Origin: JAMLIN01 sp041676645
Lineage (GTDB): Bacteria > Pseudomonadota > Gammaproteobacteria > Burkholderiales > Burkholderiaceae_E
Assembly (NCBI GenBank): GCA_041676645.1
Contig: JBAYRO010000003.1
Span: 1 to 64,000, forward strand
Reading direction: 5' to 3'
DNA length: 64,000 nucleotides
Shown here: positions 19,629 to 27,547 of the stretch, in pieces
Position numbering within the stretch: position 1 is the first letter of the stretch
How the letters are laid out: each line of letters opens with the position of its first letter
Program-made: the position numbers and the translations under genes
The notes under the pieces: generated by a model
Database searches by the model: none
The model's input: the letters and a program-made list of their open reading frames with translations, nothing else
What the model was told of the DNA's origin: nothing

Positions 19629-20327
19629 TCAGCGATCGAATTCGACCCCGACGTCGCGTGCGGTGATCACCGCCTGGGTGCGGCTGGTCGCCGCAAGCGC
19701 GCGCAGGACCGCGCTGACATGGACTTTCACGGTGCCTTCGGCCAGTTTCAGTTCCCGGCAGATCAGCTTGTTCGGCAGGCCCTGCATCATCAGCCGCAGG
19801 ACATCCACCTGGCGGGCCGTGAGCCCGAGGGCGCGGGGGTTGCGGGGATCGGGGGCAGGGGGTCTGGGGTGGCGCTCGGGGCCGGAGGCCGCCAGCGCTT
19901 CGCGGGGGACATAGACTTCGCCCGAGATCGCCAGGCGCAGGGCGTGGCGAACGACGTCGGCCTGGAGCGACTTCGGGATGTAGCCGAGCACCCCCGTCTC
20001 GAGGCAGCGCACGATGATGTCGCGGCTGGATTCCCCCGAGACCACGATGATCGGCGTATCGGGCGCCACCGCGCGCATCCGCACGAGGCTGTCGAAGCCC
20101 GCCGAATCGGGTAGCTGCAGGTCGAGCAGAACATAGTCGTAGCGTCGGCCGGTGGCGAGTCGGTGCCTGGATTCCTGGATCGATGTCGCCAGGTCGGTCT
20201 TGCTGCCGGGAACCAGGTCGGACAGGGTCTGGCTGATCGCGTCCCGCAGGATCGGATGGTCGTCGACGAGCAGGAACTGGCGGGTCGGTGGCTGGGTCGG
20301 CGATACCACGGCCGCGGCTTCTGGCAT
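19629..20327 (-). CDS. NarL/FixJ-type response regulator
   Basis: A 232-residue two-domain regulator. The receiver (about 17-135) has the acidic pair in LLVDDHPILRDA, the phospho-acceptor D69 in VLLDLQLPD, the switch region IIVVSGESSRD and the lysine in GYIPKSLQ. The LuxR-type helix-turn-helix is near 165-225 (GLTARQVDVLRLMMQG, KLAEGTVKVHVSAVLRAL). The ATG at 20327 is preceded by a strong AAGGAGA site. No cognate kinase is adjacent; the nearest are the hybrid kinase at 5.9-8.4 kb and the chemosensory CheA. It is divergent from the ATP-grasp/alpha-E gene with 304 bases between starts. Confidence 0.88.
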   Translation of the reverse strand: MPEAAAVVSPTQPPTRQFLLVDDHPILRDAISQTLSDLVPGSKTDLATSIQESRHRLATGRRYDYVLLDLQLPDSAGFDSLVRMRAVAPDTPIIVVSGESSRDIIVRCLETGVLGYIPKSLQADVVRHALRLAISGEVYVPREALAASGPERHPRPPAPDPRNPRALGLTARQVDVLRLMMQGLPNKLICRELKLAEGTVKVHVSAVLRALAATSRTQAVITARDVGVEFDR

Positions 20328-20631
20328 GGAAGTCTCCTTCTTTTCGGTTGTTCCAGGGAACGGGACGATCACGCTATGGCAGGACGCGATGGGCGTAAAG
20401 TCACCCGAATGGCTGATGCCACGCCGGCTGCCGGGGTCGTTGGTGGCGCTTCGCCACGCCCGGCGGCGACCGGCGAGGGATTTCGGAACCATCGGGCCGG
20501 GCCGCCGGTCTCTTCCCGGACGGGCCCCTTGGAAGGCCGGGCGAAAGCGCGGATATTGCGGTGCAACCATGGCGCGGCACCCGATGGCGGGTTCTGTGTA
20601 AGATGGCCGCGGTCGATTCGCGGAATCCTGG
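20328..20631. other. Divergent promoter region, response regulator / ATP-grasp gene
   Basis: 304 bases without a gene. The leftward side contains the AAGGAGA ribosome-binding site of the response regulator. The rightward side has a -10-like TAAGAT at 20599-20604 without a clear -35, which would place a start about 20 bases before the ATG at 20632. No strong dyad was seen. Confidence 0.45.
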
Positions 20632-23118
20632 ATGCCTGCCACGCAGTACGCCCCCGGCGCCGACTTCGATTTCCTGCTCGAAGCCTACCGACCGCTGCCG
20701 GGGGTTCCCGACGAGATGCTCGGGCCCGATGCCCGGCCCCTGCCGCACTGGCGGCGCCTGCTCGAGATGCTGGGCGCCCTCGGTCCGGACGAACTCGAGC
20801 GGCGATTCGCTGGTGCTGATCGCTACATGCACGAGGCGGGGGTCTTCTATCGCACATACGAAGAGATCGGGCCGGCCGAGCGGCCCTGGCCACTCGCACA
20901 CATGCCGCTGCTGATGGCGCCGGCCGAGTGGGCCACGCTCAGCGCGGGCCTGGTCGAACGAGCGGAAGTGCTGGAAGCGGTCCTCGCCGATCTCCACGGT
21001 TCGCAGGCCCTGGTGCGCGAGGGTGCGCTACCGGCCGCGGCCGTCGCGGGAAGCCCCGATTTCCTGCGTCCGATGGTCGATCCCGATCGGCAGCAGGTGC
21101 ACCTCGCCTTCTATGCCGTGGATGTCGGGCGGGGCCCCGATGGCCGCTGGCGGGTGCTCGAAGACCGTAGCCAGGCTCCTTCGGGCGCCGCCTATGCCTT
21201 GCAGAACCGGATGGCGATCGAGCGCTCCCTGACGGCCGTCTTCCATCGCATGCGGGTCCACCGACTCGCGGATTTCTTCGACAGGTTCCGCAGCGCACTT
21301 GCCGCGATGGGGAGCCGCGATTTCCCCCGTATCGGCCTGCTGACCTCGGGCATCCAGAACGAGAGCTATTTCGAGCATGCCTATCTCGCCCGCTATCTCG
21401 GCCTGCTCCTGCTCGAAGGCAGCGACCTCAGGGTCAGCGAGGCTCGGGCCCATGTCAGGACGGTCAAGGGGCTGCAGCCGATCGATGTGCTCTGGCGTCG
21501 CCTCGATGGGTCGGCCGCCGATCCGCTGGCCCTGGATTCGACCTCGCAGCTGGGCGTGCCGGGGCTCGTCAGGGCGGTCCGCGCCGGCGAACTCAGCATC
21601 GCCAATTCGCTGGGCGCCGGCCTTGGGCAGTCGCGCGCCCTGTTCGCCTTCCTGCCGCGGATCGCCGAGCGCCTGCTGGGCCGCCCGCTGATGCTGCCCG
21701 GGGCCGCGACCTGGTGGTGCGGCGAGGAGGCGGCGCGGCGGCGGGTGCTCGAGGGCCTCGATCGGCTCGAGCCGATCCTCATCGCGCCGGCCCATGATGG
21801 CGCTCTCCTGCAGGAGGGGCTGCCGACGGGACCGGTCCCGGTGGCGGACCTGGATGCGCCGGCGCGCGCCCGCCTGCAGACGGCCATCGAACGCCGGGGC
21901 ATCGATTTCGTCGGCCAGGAGATGATGAGGCTGTCGACCATGCCCGTCTGGGATGGTCAAGGCCTGCAGCCCCATCCGTTCCTGCTGCGGCTGTTCGTGG
22001 CCCGTACGCCCGATGGCTGGAAGGTGATGCCGGGCGCGTTCTGCCGGGTTTCACCCGGCGAGGATCCGCTGGCGATCTCGCTGCGCACGGGGGGGCTCTC
22101 GGCCGATGTCTGGGTGATCGCCGACGGACCGGTGGATTCGAAGACTCTCCTGCCGCAGGAGGACGACGCCGCGGTTCGGCGCCACACCGGAGCCCTGCCA
22201 TCACGGGCGGGCGACAACTTCTTCTGGCTGGGCCGCAACGTCGAGCGCATCGACGCGGCCCTGCGGCTGCTGCGTGCCTACATCGGCCGCATGAACGACG
22301 AACCCGACCAGGCCGCGCCGGTCCAGGGGGCGCTGGCCGCGGCCATGGCCGAGCTCGGCGTCATCGAGGCGGTCGAGCCCGAGGCCGGCCCCATGGAGCT
22401 TGCCCGGCAGGCCTGCGCCAGGCTGCCGCGTATCGTCGGTCCGGCTTTCAATGCCGCGGCACGGGTGCGCGACCGATTCTCGCCCGATGGCTGGCGGGCG
22501 CTGCGGGATCTCGATGCGCTGGTCGCGACGCCTTGCGGTCCGGCCCCGACCGAGTCGGATCTCGCCGAACGGATCAGCCAGTCCCTGCGCCTGGTTTCGG
22601 CCTTCTCGGGGCTTGCGCAGGAGAACATGAATCGCCACAGCGCATGGCGCTTCCTCGAGACCGGCCGGCGCATCGAGCGGGCCTCCGCGACCACCCGGTT
22701 CGCACTGCGCTTCGCCGCCAACGAGATGGCGCCGCTGGGCTGCGACGTCCTGCTCGAGCTGATCGACAGCTCGATCACCTATCGCCAGCGCTATTCGATC
22801 CATGCCTCGCGCGTCACGGTCATCGATCTCGCGGTCCTCGATCCCGCCAACCCGCGTTCGGTGGCATTCCAGATCGACCGTATCCGCGAGCATGCCGCCG
22901 CGCTCGCGGTCCGGGCGGGCGGGGACATGCCGGTCTTTCTGGGGGCGGAAGCCGAGCGCCTGCAGGCGCATTTCATGCAGAGCCGCGCGACGGCGGTCGA
23001 CGACGCCTTTCTCGAAGAGACCGTGGCGGCGCTCTACGCCATCGCGGCGCGCGTGGGCGACTCCTTCTTTTCCGATCGCGATGCGGCGCAGCCATCCGGA
23101 AGGGGCGCAGCGGCATGA
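20632..23118 (+). CDS. Fused circularly permuted ATP-grasp / alpha-E domain protein
   Basis: An 828-residue fusion. Residues about 1-490 match the circularly permuted ATP-grasp type 2 family (COG2308): HEAGVFYRTYEEIGP, GRWRVLEDRSQAPSGAAYAL, then a nucleotide-site-like region, and CRVSPGEDPLAISLRTGG. Residues about 522-820 match the alpha-helical alpha-E domain (COG2307), beginning with the characteristic RAGDNFFWLGRNVERID and continuing with ENMNRHSAWRFLETGRRIERA. In many bacteria these are two genes. Comparative genomics predicts peptide-bond (ligase-type) chemistry on a peptide or small protein, but the substrate is not established. Its stop overlaps the ATG of the transglutaminase gene. 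Confidence 0.85.
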   Translation: MPATQYAPGADFDFLLEAYRPLPGVPDEMLGPDARPLPHWRRLLEMLGALGPDELERRFAGADRYMHEAGVFYRTYEEIGPAERPWPLAHMPLLMAPAEWATLSAGLVERAEVLEAVLADLHGSQALVREGALPAAAVAGSPDFLRPMVDPDRQQVHLAFYAVDVGRGPDGRWRVLEDRSQAPSGAAYALQNRMAIERSLTAVFHRMRVHRLADFFDRFRSALAAMGSRDFPRIGLLTSGIQNESYFEHAYLARYLGLLLLEGSDLRVSEARAHVRTVKGLQPIDVLWRRLDGSAADPLALDSTSQLGVPGLVRAVRAGELSIANSLGAGLGQSRALFAFLPRIAERLLGRPLMLPGAATWWCGEEAARRRVLEGLDRLEPILIAPAHDGALLQEGLPTGPVPVADLDAPARARLQTAIERRGIDFVGQEMMRLSTMPVWDGQGLQPHPFLLRLFVARTPDGWKVMPGAFCRVSPGEDPLAISLRTGGLSADVWVIADGPVDSKTLLPQEDDAAVRRHTGALPSRAGDNFFWLGRNVERIDAALRLLRAYIGRMNDEPDQAAPVQGALAAAMAELGVIEAVEPEAGPMELARQACARLPRIVGPAFNAAARVRDRFSPDGWRALRDLDALVATPCGPAPTESDLAERISQSLRLVSAFSGLAQENMNRHSAWRFLETGRRIERASATTRFALRFAANEMAPLGCDVLLELIDSSITYRQRYSIHASRVTVIDLAVLDPANPRSVAFQIDRIREHAAALAVRAGGDMPVFLGAEAERLQAHFMQSRATAVDDAFLEETVAALYAIAARVGDSFFSDRDAAQPSGRGAAA

Positions 23119-23999
23119 GCGCCTCGACACTGTACGAGGTCCGGGTGGCGATCGGGTATCGCTACGGCTCGCGCGTGCCTTTCGCCAAGCATGTGCTGCG
23201 CATCGATCCCGAACGCGATGCCGGCCAGCAGGTGCTGGACGCCGGCATGGTGATCGAACCCGAACCCTCGGGGCTGTGGCCCGAGATCGATCACTTCGGC
23301 AACCGGACGGCGATGATCGCGCTCGACGGTCCCCACGACCACCTGGATGTCCGGTTCGAGGCGAAGATCCGTGTCCATTCCATCGAACCGTGCGGGCAGA
23401 GCCCGGCATGGGAGTCGATCCGCGACGCCGTGCCGCGCCTGGCCGACCTGTCGGGCCGGGCGCCGGTGCATTTCGTGTTCCCGTGCCCGATGACGAGGGC
23501 CGATGCCGCACTCGTCGACTACGTGATGCCGAGCTTCCCGGCCGGCCGGCCGGTCATCGAGGCGGCGGCCGATCTCGGGCGGCGGATCCACGCCGACTTC
23601 CGCTACACCCCCGGCGCCACCAGCGTGAGCACGACCGCGCTCGAGTTCATGCGCGGCGGGGCGGGAGTCTGCCAGGATTTCGCGCACCTGATGATCGCCG
23701 GCATGCGGGCGATCGGCCTGCCGATCGCCTATGTCAGCGGCCTGCTGCGCACCGTTCCGCCGCCGGGCAGTGTCCGGCTGGAGGGGGCGGACGCCATGCA
23801 TGCCTGGGTCGCTGCCTGGGGCGGGCCACAGGTGGGCTGGGTGGGGCTGGATCCCACCAACGCGATGTTCGCTTCGAGCGACCACATCCGGATCGGCATG
23901 GGACGAGCCTATCCCGATGTCGCCCCGATCGACGGGGTGATCATCGCCGCGGGCGAGCACGCCAACGACATCGCGGTCGATGTCGTGCCGCTCGATTGA
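23115..23999 (+). CDS. Transglutaminase-like cysteine protease-fold protein
   Basis: A 294-residue protein of COG1305 type with a beta-rich N-terminal domain (YEVRVAIGYRYGSRVPFAKHVLRI) and a transglutaminase/papain-like core. The catalytic triad is visible: C186 in GAGVCQDFAHLM, H229 in DAMHAWVAAW and D246 in GLDPTNAM. No signal peptide, so it acts in the cytosol. It overlaps the ATP-grasp/alpha-E gene by four bases (ATGA), a strong sign of coupled function. The family probably cleaves or cross-links the product of the ATP-grasp enzyme; that is inference. An Anbu proteasome-like gene, often in the same cluster, is absent here. Confidence 0.88.
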   Translation: MSASTLYEVRVAIGYRYGSRVPFAKHVLRIDPERDAGQQVLDAGMVIEPEPSGLWPEIDHFGNRTAMIALDGPHDHLDVRFEAKIRVHSIEPCGQSPAWESIRDAVPRLADLSGRAPVHFVFPCPMTRADAALVDYVMPSFPAGRPVIEAAADLGRRIHADFRYTPGATSVSTTALEFMRGGAGVCQDFAHLMIAGMRAIGLPIAYVSGLLRTVPPPGSVRLEGADAMHAWVAAWGGPQVGWVGLDPTNAMFASSDHIRIGMGRAYPDVAPIDGVIIAAGEHANDIAVDVVPLD

Positions 24000-24023
24000 G
24001 CGACGCACCGGCTCGACTAGAAT
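23996..24023 (+). promoter_or_regulatory. Candidate promoter of dusA
   Basis: -35-like TTGAGC (23996-24001) and -10 TAGAAT (24018-24023) with a 16-base spacer. The predicted start falls at or next to the A of the dusA ATG (24031), so the transcript may be leaderless. The -35 overlaps the transglutaminase stop codon. Confidence 0.5.
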
Positions 24024-24030
24024 CCGGCCC

Positions 24031-25044
24031 ATGGTCCCGCCCTCCGCACATGCCTTCTGCGTCGCCCCGATGGTCGACCTGACCGACCGGCATTGCCGGT
24101 ACTTCCATCGACTGCTGAGTCGCCATGCCCGCCTGTATACCGAGATGCTTTCGACGAAGGCCGTCCTGCTGGGCGACCGGGCGCGAGTGCTCGATTTCGA
24201 TGCGGCCGAGCATCCGGTGGCGCTGCAGCTCGGCGGCAGCGATCCGGCCGAGCTGGCCGCGGCGGCCCGCGTCGGCGTCGATCACGGCTACGACGAGATC
24301 AACCTGAACTGCGGTTGTCCGAGCGAGCGCGTGCAGCAGGGCGCCTTCGGCGCCTGCCTGATGGCCGAGCCGGCGCGGGTGGCCGAGTGCGTGCTCGCCA
24401 TGCGCGAGGCGGTCGATGTCCCGGTGACGGTCAAGCACCGGATCGGGATCGGTCGCAACGAGAGCTACGGATTCGTCCGGGATTTCGTCGGCACGGTGGC
24501 GCGGGCCGGCTGCGAGGTCTTCATCGTCCATGCCCGCAATGCCTGGCTCGAAGGACTCAGCCCGAAGGACAACCGGACCATTCCGCCCCTGCGCTACGAG
24601 ATCGTCCATCGGCTGAAGGCCGATTTTCCGGCGCTGCGCTTCGTGCTGAACGGTGGCCTGCGCGAGCTGGAGACGGCGGGCGTCGCCAGCCGCGGACTCG
24701 ACGGCGTGATGCTGGGCCGGGCCGCCTACGAGAATCCCTGGCTGCTCGCCGGTGTCGACGCCGCCTGTTTCGGCGCGGATGGCCCGGCGCCGGTGCGCCC
24801 GGAAGTGGCGATGGCGATGCGCGACTACGCGCGTGAGCGGCTGCGCGAAGGCGTCGCCCTGCGTGCCGTCACCCGCCACATGCTGGGCCTGTTCAATGGC
24901 CTGCCGGGGGCCCGGCGCTGGCGTCGCAGCCTCAGCGACGTGGCGCTGCTGCGCAACGACGACCCGGACATCATCGCCCGGGCGCTCGACATGGTGGGCG
25001 GGCACGACACGAACCGGGTCGGCGAACCGGCCGTCACGATCTAG
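24031..25044 (+). CDS. dusA: tRNA-dihydrouridine synthase A
   Basis: A 337-residue FMN enzyme that reduces uridines 20/20a in the D-loop of tRNAs with NADPH. Features include the N-terminal CVAPMVDLTDRHCRYF, the TEMLSTKA motif specific to DusA, the active-site cysteine in NLNCGCPSERVQQG, the VKHRIGIG flavin/RNA region, and GVMLGRAAYENPW near the phosphate-binding site. Length matches E. coli DusA. The ATG at 24031 is preceded by a TAGAAT box rather than a ribosome-binding site. It stands alone, convergent with the DUF2069 gene with a four-base overlap. Confidence 0.94.
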   Translation: MVPPSAHAFCVAPMVDLTDRHCRYFHRLLSRHARLYTEMLSTKAVLLGDRARVLDFDAAEHPVALQLGGSDPAELAAAARVGVDHGYDEINLNCGCPSERVQQGAFGACLMAEPARVAECVLAMREAVDVPVTVKHRIGIGRNESYGFVRDFVGTVARAGCEVFIVHARNAWLEGLSPKDNRTIPPLRYEIVHRLKADFPALRFVLNGGLRELETAGVASRGLDGVMLGRAAYENPWLLAGVDAACFGADGPAPVRPEVAMAMRDYARERLREGVALRAVTRHMLGLFNGLPGARRWRRSLSDVALLRNDDPDIIARALDMVGGHDTNRVGEPAVTI

Positions 25045-25463
25045 CCTTCGCGATCGCTGCCGGTGGCGGGCGGGGCCGGGCGGGTCTGCCTCGCGTGCCC
25101 GAGGATCGCGCAGTAGGTGAACACCGCGAGCCCGGTCTGCGCCCACGCCAGCGGCACCGACGGGCCGGTGTCACTGGTCGCGCGCACGATCGCTTCGGTG
25201 AAGTACAGCAGGATGCCCATCGACCACCACTGGTAGGTACGGCGATTGCCGCGGGCGATCGCGGGCAGCGCCAGCGCGAGCGGCAGCATCTTGAGGGAGA
25301 GCATCCAGCCGCCGGGCCGGATCGGTGCCAGCCAGGCTTCCCAGGCGATGCCGAGCGCGACCATGAGAGCGCAGCCGACGGTGGCGAGGATACGGAAGGA
25401 GGGCAGCAAGGCGGGGAAGGCCGGGTCGGGTCGGAGGAGCCGCAAAGTATCATATGTGACCAT
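25041..25463 (-). CDS. DUF2069 membrane protein
   Basis: A 140-residue predicted inner-membrane protein with about four helices (ILATVGCALMVALGIAW, MLSLKMLPLALALPAIA, YQWWSMGILLYFTEAIVRA, WAQTGLAVFTYCAIL). The pattern matches DUF2069, a proteobacterial family of unknown function. The ATG at 25463 overlaps the ATG of the divergent YihY gene in a CATG tetranucleotide, leaving no intergenic space. A start further inside would remove the first residues before the first helix but no other in-frame ATG exists before it. Confidence 0.8.
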   Translation of the reverse strand: MVTYDTLRLLRPDPAFPALLPSFRILATVGCALMVALGIAWEAWLAPIRPGGWMLSLKMLPLALALPAIARGNRRTYQWWSMGILLYFTEAIVRATSDTGPSVPLAWAQTGLAVFTYCAILGHARQTRPAPPATGSDREG

Positions 25464-26739
25464 GGCCGAGCCAAGCCCAGTCCAGTCCTTCGTCCAGCGG
25501 CTCGGCACGTTGCTGCTGCGGATGGCGCGCCAGGCCCGGGAGCTGCACCTGCAGATCACCGCCGCGAGCCTTGCCTTCCTTTCCCTGCTCGCGATCGTGC
25601 CGGTCTTCTCGATCGTGGTCTCGGTGCTCGCGGCATTGCCGGTGTTCGATTCGTTTCGCGATGCCCTGCAGGGCTTTCTCGCCCACCACCTGTTCCCGTC
25701 GGCGATCAGCGACACGGTGCTGGAGTACGTCAACGGCTTCGCGGCGCAGGCGAGCCGGCTGTCGATGGCCGGCGCCGCAGTGTTCTTCGCGACCGCGATC
25801 GGCTGCCTGCTCACGATCGACCGGACCCTGAACCGCATCTGGGGCGCCGCCCGGCCCAGGCCGCTGGCGCAGCGGCTGACGCTCTACTGGGCCTTGCTGA
25901 CGGTGGCCCCGCTCGCGATCGGCGCCAGCATCACCGCCAATGGCATCTTCGTGGGCCAGTGGCTCGGTGGCGGCGACTACGAGACGGCGCGCCGGTTCTG
26001 GTTCGCATCGCTGACCTGGCTGGCCACCGGCGTCGGCATGCTGCTGCTCTACAAACTGGTGCCGAACACGACGGTGCGCTGGCGCGAAGCCGCCACCGGG
26101 GCGCTTGTCACCACGCTGCTCGTCGAGGCCTTGCGCAACGCGCTGGGCAGCTATCTCGGCAATTTCTCGACGTACACGGTCATTTACGGCGCATTCAGCG
26201 TCCTGCCGGTGCTGCTGCTGTGGCTTTTCATGGCCTGGCTGCTCGTCCTGCTGGGCGCCCTGCTGGCTTCGAACCTGCGCTACTGGTCGCACGACATCGC
26301 ACCGAGTCCGGTGCCGAGTCCGGCCGAAGCTTTTGCCGATGCCCTCGCCATCGTCCGCCTGCTGGCCGAGCGCGCGCCGCAGGGCGGAGGCCAGGGCTTG
26401 CCGGCGCTGTCATGGCTGCCCGCGTTCGACGATGATTCGCCGCGCGCCGAGCGGGCGGTGCGGCTGGCCGCGTCGCGTGGCTATGTCGACCGGATGGTGG
26501 CGGTCGAGGCGGAAGCCGATCCGGATATTGATCCGGTCTGGGCGGAACACTGGTCCCTCAGCCGGCCGGCTCGCGAGCTGACATTGGCGAATCTTTTCGC
26601 CGGCGTCTGGGGAGGTCCGCTCCAGGGGGTGCCGGCGCCCGGGCTCGATCTGCCGCTCGATCGCTGGGTCGCCAGCGTCCCGTGCAGCGATCCCGCCACG
26701 GCGTCGGCCCATCGGAACGACGCCGGCCTGCCGGTCTAG
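25462..26739 (+). CDS. YihY/UPF0761-family membrane protein
   Basis: A 425-residue protein whose first 280 residues form the YihY/virulence factor BrkB domain with about six helices: ITAASLAFLSLLAIVPVFS, TAIGCLLTIDRTLNRIWG, LYKLVPNTTVRWREA and LGNFSTYTVIYGAFSVLPV are typical. Residues about 285-425 are a soluble C-terminal region seen in many betaproteobacterial members. It was once called ribonuclease BN, an assignment since withdrawn; function is unknown. The start at 25462 overlaps the divergent DUF2069 start. An internal ATG near codon 21 is an alternative start. Confidence 0.85.
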   Translation: MAEPSPVQSFVQRLGTLLLRMARQARELHLQITAASLAFLSLLAIVPVFSIVVSVLAALPVFDSFRDALQGFLAHHLFPSAISDTVLEYVNGFAAQASRLSMAGAAVFFATAIGCLLTIDRTLNRIWGAARPRPLAQRLTLYWALLTVAPLAIGASITANGIFVGQWLGGGDYETARRFWFASLTWLATGVGMLLLYKLVPNTTVRWREAATGALVTTLLVEALRNALGSYLGNFSTYTVIYGAFSVLPVLLLWLFMAWLLVLLGALLASNLRYWSHDIAPSPVPSPAEAFADALAIVRLLAERAPQGGGQGLPALSWLPAFDDDSPRAERAVRLAASRGYVDRMVAVEAEADPDIDPVWAEHWSLSRPARELTLANLFAGVWGGPLQGVPAPGLDLPLDRWVASVPCSDPATASAHRNDAGLPV

Positions 26740-27546
26740 CTAGAGGAAATCGCGCAATGCGGCGAGGACCTCGTCGGGCTTCTCGCTCATCAGGGCGTGG
26801 CCGCAACCGGGTATGAGCACCCGCTCCGGTTCGATGCCCGCGGGCGCCGCGGCGATCGCCCCGGCAAGCGCGGCCGCTGCCTTGGGCGGCGTCATCATGT
26901 CGCGCCCACCGACGACGAAGAGGACCGGACACTTGACGGCGGCGGCCGCCGCCGTCCCGCCCTCGTAGCCGTCGCAGGCGCGGAAGTCGGACAGCAGGGT
27001 GCCCGGCGCCTGCCGTGCCATCAGCCGGCGGTTCTGCCAGTAGACCGAGAAGCCCGGCGCCGGCGAGCCGGGGCGGAAATTGATCCCGCTGTGCGACCAG
27101 CGATTGATCATGTCCATGGCCCGGGGTTCGTCGTTGGCCGCCGCCTCGAGCAGGGCCTCGGAAACCTTCATCGGGTAGGCGGCGCCCAGCAGCGCGATGC
27201 GATCGACCCGCGCGGGTGCGCGCGCCGCGCATTCGAGGGCGATCAGCGAACCCATGCTGTGGCCGACGATCGCAGCCCGCTCGACGCCCGCCGCGGTCAT
27301 GGCGGCGAGGACGCTGTCGGCCATTGCCTCGACGCTGGTGTCGAGCGGACCTTCGCTGCGGCCGTGCCCGGGCAGGTCGAGGGCCAGTACCGACTTGCCG
27401 TGATGCGCGAAGAACCGTGTCTGCAGGATCCAGACGCTATGGTCGTGCTGCGCGCCGTGGACAAACACCACAGTGGGCTGCGTCGCATCGAAGGCGCGTC
27501 CACCGGTGTAGGCATAGAGCTTGCGCCCGGGATTGTCGATCCACAT
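26740..27546 (-). CDS. Alpha/beta hydrolase
   Basis: A 268-residue cytosolic alpha/beta-hydrolase-fold enzyme. The oxyanion-hole region is VVFVHGAQHDHSVW, the nucleophile elbow GHSMGS supplies the catalytic serine, VGGRDMMTP the likely aspartate, and GCGHALMSEKP the histidine. Such enzymes hydrolyse esters, lactones or C-C bonds; the substrate is not indicated. It lies one base downstream of metY on the same strand, so the two are co-transcribed. It is convergent with YihY with abutting stops. Confidence 0.82.
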   Translation of the reverse strand: MWIDNPGRKLYAYTGGRAFDATQPTVVFVHGAQHDHSVWILQTRFFAHHGKSVLALDLPGHGRSEGPLDTSVEAMADSVLAAMTAAGVERAAIVGHSMGSLIALECAARAPARVDRIALLGAAYPMKVSEALLEAAANDEPRAMDMINRWSHSGINFRPGSPAPGFSVYWQNRRLMARQAPGTLLSDFRACDGYEGGTAAAAAVKCPVLFVVGGRDMMTPPKAAAALAGAIAAAPAGIEPERVLIPGCGHALMSEKPDEVLAALRDFL

Positions 27547-27547
27547 T

